Both the position numbers and the translations under genes were made by a program. This document shows, piece after piece, positions 16,590 through 24,917 of a stretch of DNA of 64,000 nucleotides. Position 1 is the stretch's first letter, and every line of letters starts with the position of its first letter. The DNA is taken from assembly GCA_050953425.1 (NCBI GenBank), contig JBMNMQ010000005.1, positions 157,956 through 221,955 of the forward strand, written 5' to 3'. The DNA is from RUG100 sp050953425 (GTDB lineage Bacteria; Bacillota; Clostridia; Peptostreptococcales; Anaerovoracaceae). The notes under the pieces are model-generated. The model searched no databases, was not told where the DNA came from, and was given only the letters and a program-made list of their open reading frames with translations.

Positions 16590-17906
16590 ATGTCTACTTC
16601 AGTTCTGATTTCCGGGATCGGTCTGATCGGATCGCTGGCCCTGATGGCCATTTTGATCTTCAAGAAACTTTCCCCGATTATCATCGGCCCGATCGCGGCA
16701 ATCATCGTTTGTCTCTGCAGCCGTCTGCCGCTGTTCGACAGCCTGACCCGGGATTATATGGGCGGGGTTGCAGACTATTTCAAAACCTATTTCTTTATTT
16801 TTCTGCTCGGGAGCATTCTCGGCAACCTCTATCAGGAGTCCGGCGCGGCGACCAGAATCGGCATGATGATCGCGAACGGATTCGGTTCCAGGCACGTAAT
16901 GCTGGCCTGCATGATCCCGCCGGCTATCCTCAGCTACGGCGGCATCAACAGCTTTGTGATTATCTTTGCCGTTTACCCGATCGCGCTGAAGCTGTTTGAG
17001 GAAGCCGATCTGCCGACCTATATGCTGCCCGGCATTGTCTGCGGCGGCATGTGGACATTCGCGATGACCGGACCGTTTACGCCGCAGATTCCGAATATTA
17101 TTTCGATGAAATATCTGCATACGCCGTCGTACGCCGGCCTGGTTCCCGGTGTCATCGGCGCGGCTGTGCAGGTCGTTCTGATTCTGGCGTTCATGAACTG
17201 GGCCGGACATCGGGCCAAGAAAAGGGGCGAACACTTTCAGTGGCCGGAGGGCGTGCATCGCATTCCCGAGGATGCTTCCCTGCCCAGCCTGACGACGTCC
17301 CTGATCCCGCTGGTGATGGTGCTGGTTCTCTTCAACGTCAAGCCGCTGGGGCTGGACATCATCGTCTGCCTGGTGATCGGCATTCTGCTGTCGCTGCTGT
17401 TTTTCTGGAAGTATCTGCCGCGGGGCACAAAGCTGCTGTCGATTTTCAACGATGCTTCTCGTTCGGCGGTGATCATCATCCTCAACACCGCGATGATCGT
17501 CGGCTTTGGCTCGGTGGCCCGGAGTACGGCATTCTACGCCTACGCCACGACGGTGCTGGAGCATTCGTCGGCCAACCCGTACGTGGTGGCCGCGGTCGGC
17601 GCCAACGTCTTTGCCGGCATCCTCGGTTCCGCCAGCGGCGGCCTCGCCCTGATGTACGAAACGCTGGCCGATACCTTCCTCAAGTACGCGCAGCAGGGGT
17701 ACAACATCGGCTATATTCACCGACTCTGTTCCGACGGTTCCGGCGGCCTCGATTCGCTGCCATGGAACGGCTCCATTGTTTCGGTGTTCAATGTCTGCCA
17801 CACAACCCACCAGCTCTCCTATAAATACAACTTTGTGACCTGCCTGGTCGTGCCGGTGATCGCCACCTTCGGCGTGGCACTGCCGTTCTGCATCATCTTC
17901 GGGTAA
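16590..17906 (+). CDS. GntP-family organic-acid permease
   Basis: A 438-residue polytopic membrane protein with about 12 hydrophobic segments. The N-terminal layout, the GGINSFVIIFAVYPIA segment, the GPFTPQIPNIIS loop and ILGSASGGLALMYETL near the C-terminus point to the GntP/gluconate:H+ symporter family. Members carry gluconate, 3-hydroxybutyrate, citrate or other hydroxy acids; the substrate cannot be read here. The next gene is a crotonase, so a short hydroxy acid is an attractive but unproved guess. ATG follows GGGAGGAGG by about 12 nt. Confidence 0.8.
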   Translation: MSTSVLISGIGLIGSLALMAILIFKKLSPIIIGPIAAIIVCLCSRLPLFDSLTRDYMGGVADYFKTYFFIFLLGSILGNLYQESGAATRIGMMIANGFGSRHVMLACMIPPAILSYGGINSFVIIFAVYPIALKLFEEADLPTYMLPGIVCGGMWTFAMTGPFTPQIPNIISMKYLHTPSYAGLVPGVIGAAVQVVLILAFMNWAGHRAKKRGEHFQWPEGVHRIPEDASLPSLTTSLIPLVMVLVLFNVKPLGLDIIVCLVIGILLSLLFFWKYLPRGTKLLSIFNDASRSAVIIILNTAMIVGFGSVARSTAFYAYATTVLEHSSANPYVVAAVGANVFAGILGSASGGLALMYETLADTFLKYAQQGYNIGYIHRLCSDGSGGLDSLPWNGSIVSVFNVCHTTHQLSYKYNFVTCLVVPVIATFGVALPFCIIFG

Positions 17907-18030
17907 CGCCAGGGAGGACGAGAAGCCTGCGGCGGCCGTGCTTTCCGGCAGCGGCTGGCCGGCATGGCAGCGCGGCGCCGGGGCGCCGAGAACGTAAATG
18001 TGAAAGCAAAGACAGGAAAGAGGTATTGCC

Positions 18031-18807
18031 ATGAAAGAAGTTCTCTATGAAAAACGCGGTCACACCGCACTGATCACCTTCAACAAGCCGTCCACACTGA
18101 ATGCGCTGTGCACGGAATTCATGCAGGAGATCGATGAAGCCATCGAGCAGGCGCAGGTCGACCCCGACGTCTATGTGCTGATCTTTACCGGCAGCGGCAA
18201 GGCCTTCATCGCCGGCGCGGACATCAGCGAGATGTATCCGCAGGACAGCAACTCGATCCGCGAGTGGGCCAAGCTCGGCTGCAATCAGAACCTGCGCATC
18301 GAAAATCTGCCGTTTCCGACGATCGCGGCCATCAACGGCTACGCGCTCGGCGGCGGACTCGAACTGGCGATGTCCTGCGACATCCGTCTGGCTTCGGAGA
18401 AGGCCGTGATGGGCCAGCCGGAGACCACGCTCGGCGTCATCTGCGGCGCCGGCGGCACGCAGCGGCTGCCGAAGCTGGTCGGACGCGGCATGGCCAGCGA
18501 GCTGATCTTCACCGGCGGTCGCATCGACGCCGAGGAGGCGCTGCGCATCGGTCTGGTTAACCATGTCACCAGGCCGGAAGACCTGCTCGACCAGGCGTTT
18601 GCGCTCGCCGAGAAGATCGAGAAGAACGGACAGCTGGCCGTGCGTACGGCCAAGCAGGCGATTCGCCAGTCGGAGCGCTCGGTCATCGAGGACGGCTGCG
18701 ATTTTGAACGCGCGGTGTTCTGCCATCTCTTTGATACCGAGGATCAGAAGATCGGCATGGGCGGATTCCTGCGCAAGGAAAAGAATATTCAGTTCAAAAA
18801 TAAATAG
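18031..18807 (+). CDS. Enoyl-CoA hydratase/crotonase (second copy)
   Basis: A second 258-residue crotonase, clearly divergent from the first. Catalytic glutamates are E111 in GGGLELAMSCD and E131 in MGQPE, spaced as expected, and the oxyanion segment AFIAGADISEM is present. C-terminal KEKNIQFKNK resembles the first copy. It follows the GntP permease by 124 nt with AGGAAAGAGG before ATG. It may act on a different enoyl-CoA or be a paralogue used with the permease; sequence alone does not separate these. Confidence 0.88.
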   Translation: MKEVLYEKRGHTALITFNKPSTLNALCTEFMQEIDEAIEQAQVDPDVYVLIFTGSGKAFIAGADISEMYPQDSNSIREWAKLGCNQNLRIENLPFPTIAAINGYALGGGLELAMSCDIRLASEKAVMGQPETTLGVICGAGGTQRLPKLVGRGMASELIFTGGRIDAEEALRIGLVNHVTRPEDLLDQAFALAEKIEKNGQLAVRTAKQAIRQSERSVIEDGCDFERAVFCHLFDTEDQKIGMGGFLRKEKNIQFKNK

Positions 18808-18821
18808 CGAAAAAAAGAGGA

Positions 18822-18915
18822 AGCCGCCCGGCCGGAGCCGTCCGGTCTGACTGCCGTCCGATCCCCGCGCGTCCTGCGGAGAGGATCGCCTGCGGCAGCG
18901 GGCGGCTCTATTTTT
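18822..18915 (+). terminator. Long-loop terminator after crotonase 2
   Basis: AGCCGCCCG (18822-18830) pairs with CGGGCGGCT (18899-18907), followed by CTATTTTTG. The intervening 68 nt are G+C-rich and can fold. Confidence 0.55.
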
Positions 18916-18933
18916 GTTTTTGGGAATCAAAAA

Positions 18934-18956
18934 GATCCGCGGCAGCGCCGCGGATC
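18934..18956 (-). terminator. Terminator of the RluA-family gene
   Basis: GATCCGCGGC (18934-18943) and GCCGCGGATC (18947-18956) form a perfect 10-bp stem. On the minus strand it is followed by TTTTTGATTCC, as expected for the end of the minus-strand pseudouridine synthase transcript. Confidence 0.85.
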
Positions 18957-19046
18957 GAGTGTCCCGATTCGTTTCGATCACCGGGAGAAAGCGGGAACTC
19001 TGCGCCGCCATGCGGCGGTTCCGTATCGCTGTTCCATGTTCGGCTG

Positions 19047-19430
19047 CTACTGCTCGCCGCCGAAGGTGTGGGTTTCTTCGCTGGGGGCAGTGGCGATTTC
19101 CGCACGACCGCCGTCGCATTCGTCCTCGTCGCAGTCGTCTTCCCGATCGTCGCGGGCCTTGGCCGCCGCGGCCGCAGCCACCGGACTCAGTTTGACGCCG
19201 GACGCGGGATCTGCTTCGGCAGCTGCTGCCGCGCCGTGCTCCGGGGCGGGTGCCGGCTCTGCGGCGGCCGCGGACACACCGGAAGGACGGTCCGCAGCGC
19301 TGTACGCGGCGCTGTCCGCGGTCTGCGCCCGTGTGCCGGTCCGCACGGGATGGGCTGCGTCGGGCGATTCGCTTTCAGCCGGGGAAACGGCGGCTCCTGC
19401 GTTTTCCGTCGTGCCGCGGTCTCGCCGGTG
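19047..19430 (-). other. Out-of-frame continuation of the RluA tail
   Basis: In a second frame the minus strand reads on from about 19430 to a stop at 19047. The peptide is Ala/Glu/Pro-rich and ends with an acidic DDREDDCDEDECDGG segment. Its composition matches the in-frame tail before the break (two GEEAPAAMPG units), whereas the annotated frame becomes Arg/Pro-rich. A one-base deletion between about 19400 and 19440 would explain this; if corrected the protein would end at 19047. Confidence 0.5.
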
Positions 19431-20521
19431 CCGCCCGGCATCGCTGCCGGCGCCTCTTCGCCTGCGGCCGGTACCGCGGTTTCATCGCTGCCCGGCATCG
19501 CTGCCGGCGCCTCTTCGCCGGGGACCGGCGCCGCGGTCGCGGCGCTTTTCTTTTTGTTCTCTTTCAATGCCGCGGCTGCTTCCTTCTGGCGGTGGACCGC
19601 CTCGATAACGCCGGCGGCCGGAATCTGGCCGCGGCAGACCTCCAGCAGCTGCTTCATGTCGTCGAGCAGCGGAGCCGTGATTTCCAGCGGCTTGCCGCTG
19701 ACCGGATGACAGAAAGAGAGCGTCTGTGCATGCAGTGCCTGGCGGGCGATCAGATCGCTCGGGGCTCCGTAGAGCGCGTCGCCGGTCACCGGATGCCCGA
19801 TGTATTTCATATGCACGCGAATCTGGTGGGTGCGGCCCGTGCCCAGGCGCAGGCGCACCAGCGTGTGGTTTTTATAGCGTTCCTGCACCGCATAATGGGT
19901 GACGGAAGGGCGCCCGTCGGGGACGACGCCGCGGCGGATCGGCTCGTTGAGCGGCCGTCCGATCGGCGCGTCAATGGTGCCGCTGTCATCTTCCACAATG
20001 CCGTCGACGATGGCGAGATACTGCTTTTTGACCTCGCCGCGTTCGCTCTGGCGGACAAAATCATCCTGCGCGTGCGAGTTCTTGCCGAGCGCGAGGACGC
20101 CGCTGGTATCCATGTCGAGGCGGTTGATGAAGTGGATCTTGTAGAGCATGCCCTTGTCGCGCATATACTGTGCGACGCCGTTGGCGATGGTGTGCGCGGG
20201 GCAGCCGGTGGTCGGGTGTACAACAATGCCGGGCTGCTTGTTCAGCAGCAGCAGATCTTCGTCTTCGTAGAGTACCGTCAGCGGAATCGGCTCCGGCGTA
20301 AAGCGGCTCCGTTCCTCGGGGATATCCACGGTGATGACGGAGCCGGCGGACGGCTCGATCCACATCGGCGTCTCGTGCCCATCGAGAAAGACGGTCCGCG
20401 CTTTCTTGATCTTTTTGCGCAGCCGCGACGAAAAATTGAAATGGCGGTCTAAAATTTCCTTGATGGTAACACCGCGTTCTTCATCTTCTTCCGTGACTGT
20501 GTATGTAAATTCTCGTGCCAT
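19187..20521 (-). CDS. RluA-family 23S rRNA/tRNA pseudouridine synthase with long tail
   Basis: The 444-residue reading contains a complete RluA-type synthase in its first ~300 residues: an S4-like N-terminal part (SRLRKKIKKARTVFLDG), the catalytic-Asp motif RLDMDTSGVL, and RLGTGRTHQIRVHM. It would isomerise uridines in rRNA or tRNA; the target site is not predictable. After about residue 310 follows a low-complexity Ala/Pro/Glu tail with a repeated GEEAPAAMPG, then an Arg/Pro-rich stretch that probably reflects a frameshift. The start ATG 20521 is preceded by GGAAAGGA. The promoter and a 5' hairpin lie at 20564-20617. Confidence 0.85.
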   Translation of the reverse strand: MAREFTYTVTEEDEERGVTIKEILDRHFNFSSRLRKKIKKARTVFLDGHETPMWIEPSAGSVITVDIPEERSRFTPEPIPLTVLYEDEDLLLLNKQPGIVVHPTTGCPAHTIANGVAQYMRDKGMLYKIHFINRLDMDTSGVLALGKNSHAQDDFVRQSERGEVKKQYLAIVDGIVEDDSGTIDAPIGRPLNEPIRRGVVPDGRPSVTHYAVQERYKNHTLVRLRLGTGRTHQIRVHMKYIGHPVTGDALYGAPSDLIARQALHAQTLSFCHPVSGKPLEITAPLLDDMKQLLEVCRGQIPAAGVIEAVHRQKEAAAALKENKKKSAATAAPVPGEEAPAAMPGSDETAVPAAGEEAPAAMPGGTGETAARRKTQEPPFPRLKANRPTQPIPCGPAHGRRPRTAPRTALRTVLPVCPRPPQSRHPPRSTARQQLPKQIPRPASN

Positions 20522-20563
20522 GCGAGAGTTCCTTTCCTTCAGCAGCTTCAATCATGACAGCAT

Positions 20564-20600
20564 TTATCTTCACGTCGCTTTCTGTTCGACATGAAGATAA
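20564..20600 (-). promoter_or_regulatory. 5'-terminal stem-loop in the RluA leader
   Basis: TTATCTTC-n2-GTCG (20564-20577) pairs with CGAC-n2-GAAGATAA (20587-20600), 12 base pairs with an internal 2-nt mismatch and a 9-nt loop. Given the -10 box at 20609-20614, the transcript would start near 20602, so this hairpin would be at the 5' end of the mRNA. It may protect the mRNA or bind a regulator. Confidence 0.65.
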
Positions 20601-20608
20601 CATACTAA

Positions 20609-20617
20609 ATTATAACA
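20609..20617 (-). promoter_or_regulatory. Extended -10 promoter of the RluA gene
   Basis: Minus strand TGtTATAAT (20617-20609). No good -35 is obvious, as usual for extended -10 promoters. Confidence 0.6.
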
Positions 20618-20635
20618 CAGCATGCGGGGTGTAAT

Positions 20636-21445
20636 CTAGAGGAATTTACTCTTTACTTTGTTCCAGAAATCATAGTTTTCGAACCGCAGCAGATGCACCC
20701 TGGTTTCCGAGTATTCGACGATGAATTTTTCCACGTCGCGGTAATTGGTCTCCAGTCCGTCGATCAGCAGCGCCGAGGTGTTCCCTTCGAGGTATTCGGG
20801 GATGATTTCGATCTGCAGATCGCTGGGAAGCAGGATGCTCGAAGTGAACGAGCGGTAGGCGACGGTGTTCATCGGCGCGATCGGCGTCAGCTGCATCAGC
20901 TGCAGGCGCGGGTCGACGATGGCGCCGCCGAGCGAATAGTTGTAGGCGGTGGAACCGGCCGGGGCCGCGACGAGGATGCCGTCGCCGCTGAATTTTTCAA
21001 TAAAGCTGCCGCCGAGGAAAATGTTGAGGTGCGTGGTAAAGCTGCCGACGTTGCGGATGATGACCTCGTTGAGGCCGCGGTGCACTTCCTTCCTGCCGCC
21101 GGGCAGCAGCACCCGCGCCTGAATCGTCGGCAGGTCCTGCAGCGTGTATTCGCCGCGCTGGTAATGGTGGAGAAAATCGTCCAGCTGGTCGGGACGGATC
21201 TCCTGAAAAAAGCCGAGATGTCCGGTGTTGATGCCGATGATCGGCACATCGGGAAAATCATAGCGATGCACCGCTTCCAGCAGCGTGCCGTCGCCGCCGA
21301 TCACAAACAGCAGCTCGGCGTTTTCCTGGTAGCCGTCGCAGGGCTGAAAGCCGCTGCGGCGGAGCCTTTCGCGAAGTGTTTCCGCGGCCGCCGCGGAAGC
21401 CGGCTGGCTGTTGCGGTAGATGCTGATGATGTGTTCGCTGCTCAT
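20636..21445 (-). CDS. nadK: NAD kinase
   Basis: A 269-residue enzyme that phosphorylates NAD to NADP. The diagnostic FVIGGDGTLLEA motif, GINTGHLGFFQEI, GLNEVIIRN (the conserved NE pair) and the Gly-rich GDGILVAAPAGSTAYNYS segment are all present. Length fits the bacterial family. ATG is preceded by GGAGGAG. It lies 97 nt after the pepF gene on the same strand and is probably cotranscribed with it. Confidence 0.96.
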   Translation of the reverse strand: MSSEHIISIYRNSQPASAAAAETLRERLRRSGFQPCDGYQENAELLFVIGGDGTLLEAVHRYDFPDVPIIGINTGHLGFFQEIRPDQLDDFLHHYQRGEYTLQDLPTIQARVLLPGGRKEVHRGLNEVIIRNVGSFTTHLNIFLGGSFIEKFSGDGILVAAPAGSTAYNYSLGGAIVDPRLQLMQLTPIAPMNTVAYRSFTSSILLPSDLQIEIIPEYLEGNTSALLIDGLETNYRDVEKFIVEYSETRVHLLRFENYDFWNKVKSKFL

Positions 21446-21542
21446 GTCGTTCCTGTCTCCTCCGGGGTGTACTGCTCGCTTCGACGGCCGGCTCCGGCGG
21501 TGCCTCAGCGTTTCCTCAGCGTTTCTTCTGCCGGGTCATTGT

Positions 21543-23333
21543 TCAGCCGCGCACCAGCTGCTCGAACTCGTCAACCAGTCCGGCGAAGGTCCGCATCGCC
21601 TGCTCGACCGGCTGCGGCGTGCTCATATCGACGCCGGCGATCTTCAGCAGTTCGATCGGATAGTCGCTCTCGCCGGTCCTGAGAAAGCGCAGATATTCCT
21701 CCGGCCCCTGCGCGAGGATGCGGTCGGAGATGGCGGCGGCCGCCGAATAGCCGGTGGCATATTTATAGACATAAAAGGCGGAATAGAAGTGGGGGATGCG
21801 TGCCCACTCGTACCGGATCAGGTCGTCATGGCTCAGAGCCGGACCGAAATAGCGGCTGTTGAGTTCATCGTACGTTTCGTTCAGCCAGCCGGCGGTCAGT
21901 GTTTCGCCCGCTTCCACGGCTTCGTGCGTCCGCTGCTCGAATTCGGCAAACATGGTCTGGCGGAAGAGCGTGGTGCGGAAGGCCTCGATGTGCATGTTGA
22001 GCAGGTACTTCTTCATCTGCGGATCGTCGGCGGTCGCGATCAGGTGCTTCATCAGCAGGTTTTCGTTGACCGTGCTGGCCACCTCGGCGGTGAAAATCGA
22101 GTGACTGCCGTAGATGAACGGCTGTGCTTCGCGGGTATAGGAAGCGTGCATCGAGTGGCCCATTTCGTGGGCGATGGTAAAGACGTCCTGCAGCGTATCG
22201 GTGTAATTGCAGAGAACGTACGGCTTGCTGTCGTAGCAGCCAAAGCTGTAGGCGCCGCTGGTCTTGCCCTCGTTCTCATAGACGTCGATCCAGCCGTCGG
22301 CAAAGCCGGCGTTCATGCGCGCCAGGTATTCTTCGCCCAGCGGCGCCAGGCCGGCGCGGATGATGTCGAGCGCCTCTTCATAGGGGATGTCCCGCCGCGG
22401 CAGGGTGATCAGCGGCACGTAGACGTCATACATTTTCAGTTCGTCGACGTCGAGCAGCTCTTTGCGCAGCGCCAGGTAGCGGTGCAGGGTCGGCAGGTTG
22501 TCGTTGACGATGCCCACAAGGTTGTCGTAGACCGCTTCCGGGATATTGTCGCCGGAAAGCGCGGCCGCTCGCGCCGAGTCGTAGCGGCGGATGCGGGCGG
22601 TGACGGTATCGCCGCGCACGCTGTAGCTGTAGGCGGTGGCGATCGTATTGATCAGCTGCTCATAGGCGCGGTACATGTGTTCGTACGCGTCGCGGCGCAG
22701 CGACCGCTGCGGCGACTCCATGAAGGTGATGTAATTGTCGTGCGTCAGGCGGGTTTCCTCGCCGTCTTCGTCGCGGACGGTGCCAAAGCGCATCTCGGCG
22801 TTGTTGAGCATTGTGAAGATCTCACTCGGCGCCGGGGTGATTTCGCTCATCTGCGCCATCAGCTGCTCTTCGGCCGGACTGAGGACGTGCGCTTTTTCGC
22901 GGAACAGGTCCTCGAGCATGTGGCGGTAGATCCGCAGACGCGGCTCTTCCTCGAGAAAGCCCAGCAGCCGTTCTTCGTCGGCGGCCAGCAGTTCCGGCGT
23001 CGTGAACGAGGTCACTGCGCTGACGCGGGCGATCGCGGCGGCGGCCTTGTCGTTCATCGCCTGGCTGGCTTCCACGCGATTGTCTTCATCTTTTTTCATG
23101 CGGGCGTAGACGTAGACGCGCTCGAGCTTCTGCCAGAGCCGGTCCTTGAGCCGCAGCGCGTGCAGCGGCGAGGCAGCGCTCTCTGTCAGGCTGCCCTGCA
23201 GGGCGGCGTATTCCCCGGCCAGCTTTTCGCAGGCATCGAGGTCGGCCTGCCATGCTTCGCGCGAGGTGTACATGTCCGCAATATCCCATTTATACTGATC
23301 TTCGATTTCACTTCTCTGTCTGACGTTCTTCAC
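21543..23333 (-). CDS. pepF: Oligoendopeptidase F, M3 metallopeptidase
   Basis: A 596-residue zinc peptidase that cleaves oligopeptides in the cytoplasm. The zinc motif is IAHEMGHSMHASY (HExxH) and the glutamate ligand follows in FTAEVASTVNE. The N-terminal helical region and overall length match PepF. The start is GTG at 23333 with AAGGAGG upstream. A minus-strand TGcTATAAT at 23388-23380 is its likely promoter. NAD kinase follows. Confidence 0.95.
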   Translation of the reverse strand: MKNVRQRSEIEDQYKWDIADMYTSREAWQADLDACEKLAGEYAALQGSLTESAASPLHALRLKDRLWQKLERVYVYARMKKDEDNRVEASQAMNDKAAAAIARVSAVTSFTTPELLAADEERLLGFLEEEPRLRIYRHMLEDLFREKAHVLSPAEEQLMAQMSEITPAPSEIFTMLNNAEMRFGTVRDEDGEETRLTHDNYITFMESPQRSLRRDAYEHMYRAYEQLINTIATAYSYSVRGDTVTARIRRYDSARAAALSGDNIPEAVYDNLVGIVNDNLPTLHRYLALRKELLDVDELKMYDVYVPLITLPRRDIPYEEALDIIRAGLAPLGEEYLARMNAGFADGWIDVYENEGKTSGAYSFGCYDSKPYVLCNYTDTLQDVFTIAHEMGHSMHASYTREAQPFIYGSHSIFTAEVASTVNENLLMKHLIATADDPQMKKYLLNMHIEAFRTTLFRQTMFAEFEQRTHEAVEAGETLTAGWLNETYDELNSRYFGPALSHDDLIRYEWARIPHFYSAFYVYKYATGYSAAAAISDRILAQGPEEYLRFLRTGESDYPIELLKIAGVDMSTPQPVEQAMRTFAGLVDEFEQLVRG

Positions 23334-23348
23334 AGCGGTTCCTCCTTG

Positions 23349-23377
23349 TTTACAAGCCTTCGCCCATGATGTAGAAT
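23349..23377 (+). promoter_or_regulatory. Promoter of murI
   Basis: TTTACA (23349-23354), 17-nt spacer, TAGAAT (23372-23377). It lies back to back with the pepF promoter; the two -10 boxes are only 2 nt apart. Confidence 0.6.
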
Positions 23378-23379
23378 AT

Positions 23380-23388
23380 ATTATAGCA
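23380..23388 (-). promoter_or_regulatory. Extended -10 promoter of pepF
   Basis: Minus strand TGcTATAAT (23388-23380), about 47 nt before the pepF GTG. Confidence 0.6.
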
Positions 23389-23417
23389 TATCAAAGTGAC
23401 GAAAGGAACGCACGAGA

Positions 23418-24227
23418 ATGGACAACAGACCCATTGGTTTTTTTGACTCCGGTCTCGGCGGACTGACCTGCATTCCCAACCTGGTCGACCGTCTGCCGGA
23501 GGAAAAAATCATCTATTTCGGCGATACGGCGCGCACGCCCTACGGCTCCAAGGCGCTTTCAACCATACAGAAATTTTCCCTGCAGATCGCTGACTTTCTG
23601 ATCGGCCACGACGTCAAGATGATCGTCATCGCCTGCAATACCGTCAGCGCCACCTGCCTGGAGATGATCCAGAACCGGTACCCGAAGGTGCCGATTCTCG
23701 GCATTATCCAGCCGGCCGCACAGAAGGTCATCAACACCTGCGGGGCCGACAACCGCATCGGCATCATCGGCACCAAGGCGACGATCGGCAGCCATGCCTA
23801 CCGTACCATCATCGAAACCTTCCGGCCGCAGCTGACTGTCTTTGAGGAAGCGACGCCGGCGTTTGTGCCGCTGATCGAGGAGGGCATCATCACCAACGAT
23901 ATCATGGATCTGATGATCCGCTACTATCTCGATGATTTTGTCCTCGAGAAGAGACTGGATACGCTGGTGCTGGGCTGCACGCACTATCCGCTGATCCGCG
24001 AGAACATTGAGCGTCTCTACCCGGGGCTGAAGATCATCAATCCGTCGTCGGAGGTCGTGCACAGCATCGAGTACGTGCTGCGGGAACGGAATATGCTCGC
24101 CGCCGGATCGGAAACAACCAACACTTTTTACGCCAGCGATCTGTCGGAGAACTTCCGCAATATGATCGATCGTATTTTCCGTCACACGGATGTCCGCGTG
24201 GCGTTTAAAAATCTCGACATGGAGTAA
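23418..24227 (+). CDS. murI: Glutamate racemase
   Basis: A 269-residue enzyme giving D-glutamate for peptidoglycan. Both catalytic cysteine regions are present: VIACNTVSAT and LGCTHYPLI, with the N-terminal FFDSGLGGLTC substrate loop. Length is standard. ATG follows GAAAGGA. The following acidic gene and MBL-fold gene on the same strand may share the transcript. Confidence 0.97.
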   Translation: MDNRPIGFFDSGLGGLTCIPNLVDRLPEEKIIYFGDTARTPYGSKALSTIQKFSLQIADFLIGHDVKMIVIACNTVSATCLEMIQNRYPKVPILGIIQPAAQKVINTCGADNRIGIIGTKATIGSHAYRTIIETFRPQLTVFEEATPAFVPLIEEGIITNDIMDLMIRYYLDDFVLEKRLDTLVLGCTHYPLIRENIERLYPGLKIINPSSEVVHSIEYVLRERNMLAAGSETTNTFYASDLSENFRNMIDRIFRHTDVRVAFKNLDME

Positions 24228-24278
24228 GCCGCGGGCGGCCGGATCAGGCCGCGCCCGGGCAGATCGGAGGTGAGGGAG

Positions 24279-24872
24279 ATGGAACTGCAGGAACTTCTGG
24301 AAATGCTGGAACTCGATGATCCGGAGGATTTCGAGTACTATGAGAACTTTGCCGATCTTCTCGAGAGCGACGAGGAGATCCCCGAGGACACGCTGTTTCA
24401 GCTGTTCTCGCAGGTGGATCGGGAGACAACCGAGGAAATGCTGGAGGGCTATTTCGCCGAAATGCAGGAAAACGTCCCCGACAGTGAAACGGAGTTTTAC
24501 ATGCTCCTCGAAAACATCCGCCTCTCGCTGCTGGGGCTGATTCGCGCCGCCGACGACGAGAGTCTGATGGAGCGCTTTGCCGAGGAGCTGGCGCGCTTCA
24601 AAAACTGGTACACGTTTGAATCCGGCGTGACCTGCATCGACCGCGCGACCGAGGAACAGAAGCTGCTGCCGCTGCGCGACGCCCTGACGCTGGCGCGGAT
24701 GGCAAAGCTCGACAACGAGGATTACAGCTTTGATTTCAATGACTGTCTGGATTACGAAATGGAAGATTATATCATGGATTTCGGGGATCTGGCGCGTCTC
24801 GAGGACAGCGGCGAGGAGGACGACCTGTTCCGCCGCGGCTATGTCTACGATGATGAGATGAAGCGCGAGTAG
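24279..24872 (+). CDS. Highly acidic protein, unknown function
   Basis: A 197-residue protein I do not recognise. It is very rich in Glu and Asp, especially at both ends (ELDDPEDFEYYENFADLLESDE and the DYEMEDYIMDFGD region, in parts). The middle is predicted helical with a hydrophobic helix ENIRLSLLGLIRAA. No signal peptide or membrane segment. The start ATG 24279 follows GGAGGTGAG; an in-frame GTG at 24270 is the alternative. It lies 51 nt after murI and 45 nt before the MBL-fold gene. The composition suggests a protein-binding or nucleic-acid-mimic role, but that is a guess. Confidence 0.75.
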   Translation: MELQELLEMLELDDPEDFEYYENFADLLESDEEIPEDTLFQLFSQVDRETTEEMLEGYFAEMQENVPDSETEFYMLLENIRLSLLGLIRAADDESLMERFAEELARFKNWYTFESGVTCIDRATEEQKLLPLRDALTLARMAKLDNEDYSFDFNDCLDYEMEDYIMDFGDLARLEDSGEEDDLFRRGYVYDDEMKRE

Positions 24873-24917
24873 CGCGGCCGCGGAGAGGCCGGTACGGCGC
24901 AGCGGAAAGAAGGTATT

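Noticed and set aside
19400..19440. Programmed -1 frameshift in the RluA tail
   Set aside because: No standard X-XXY-YYZ slippery heptamer in the right phase and no clear stimulatory structure; a base error or mutation is simpler.
21420..23369. 649-codon plus-strand reading frame opposite pepF
   Set aside because: It is the antisense of a complete M3 peptidase with HExxH; it has no ribosome binding site or recognisable motif.
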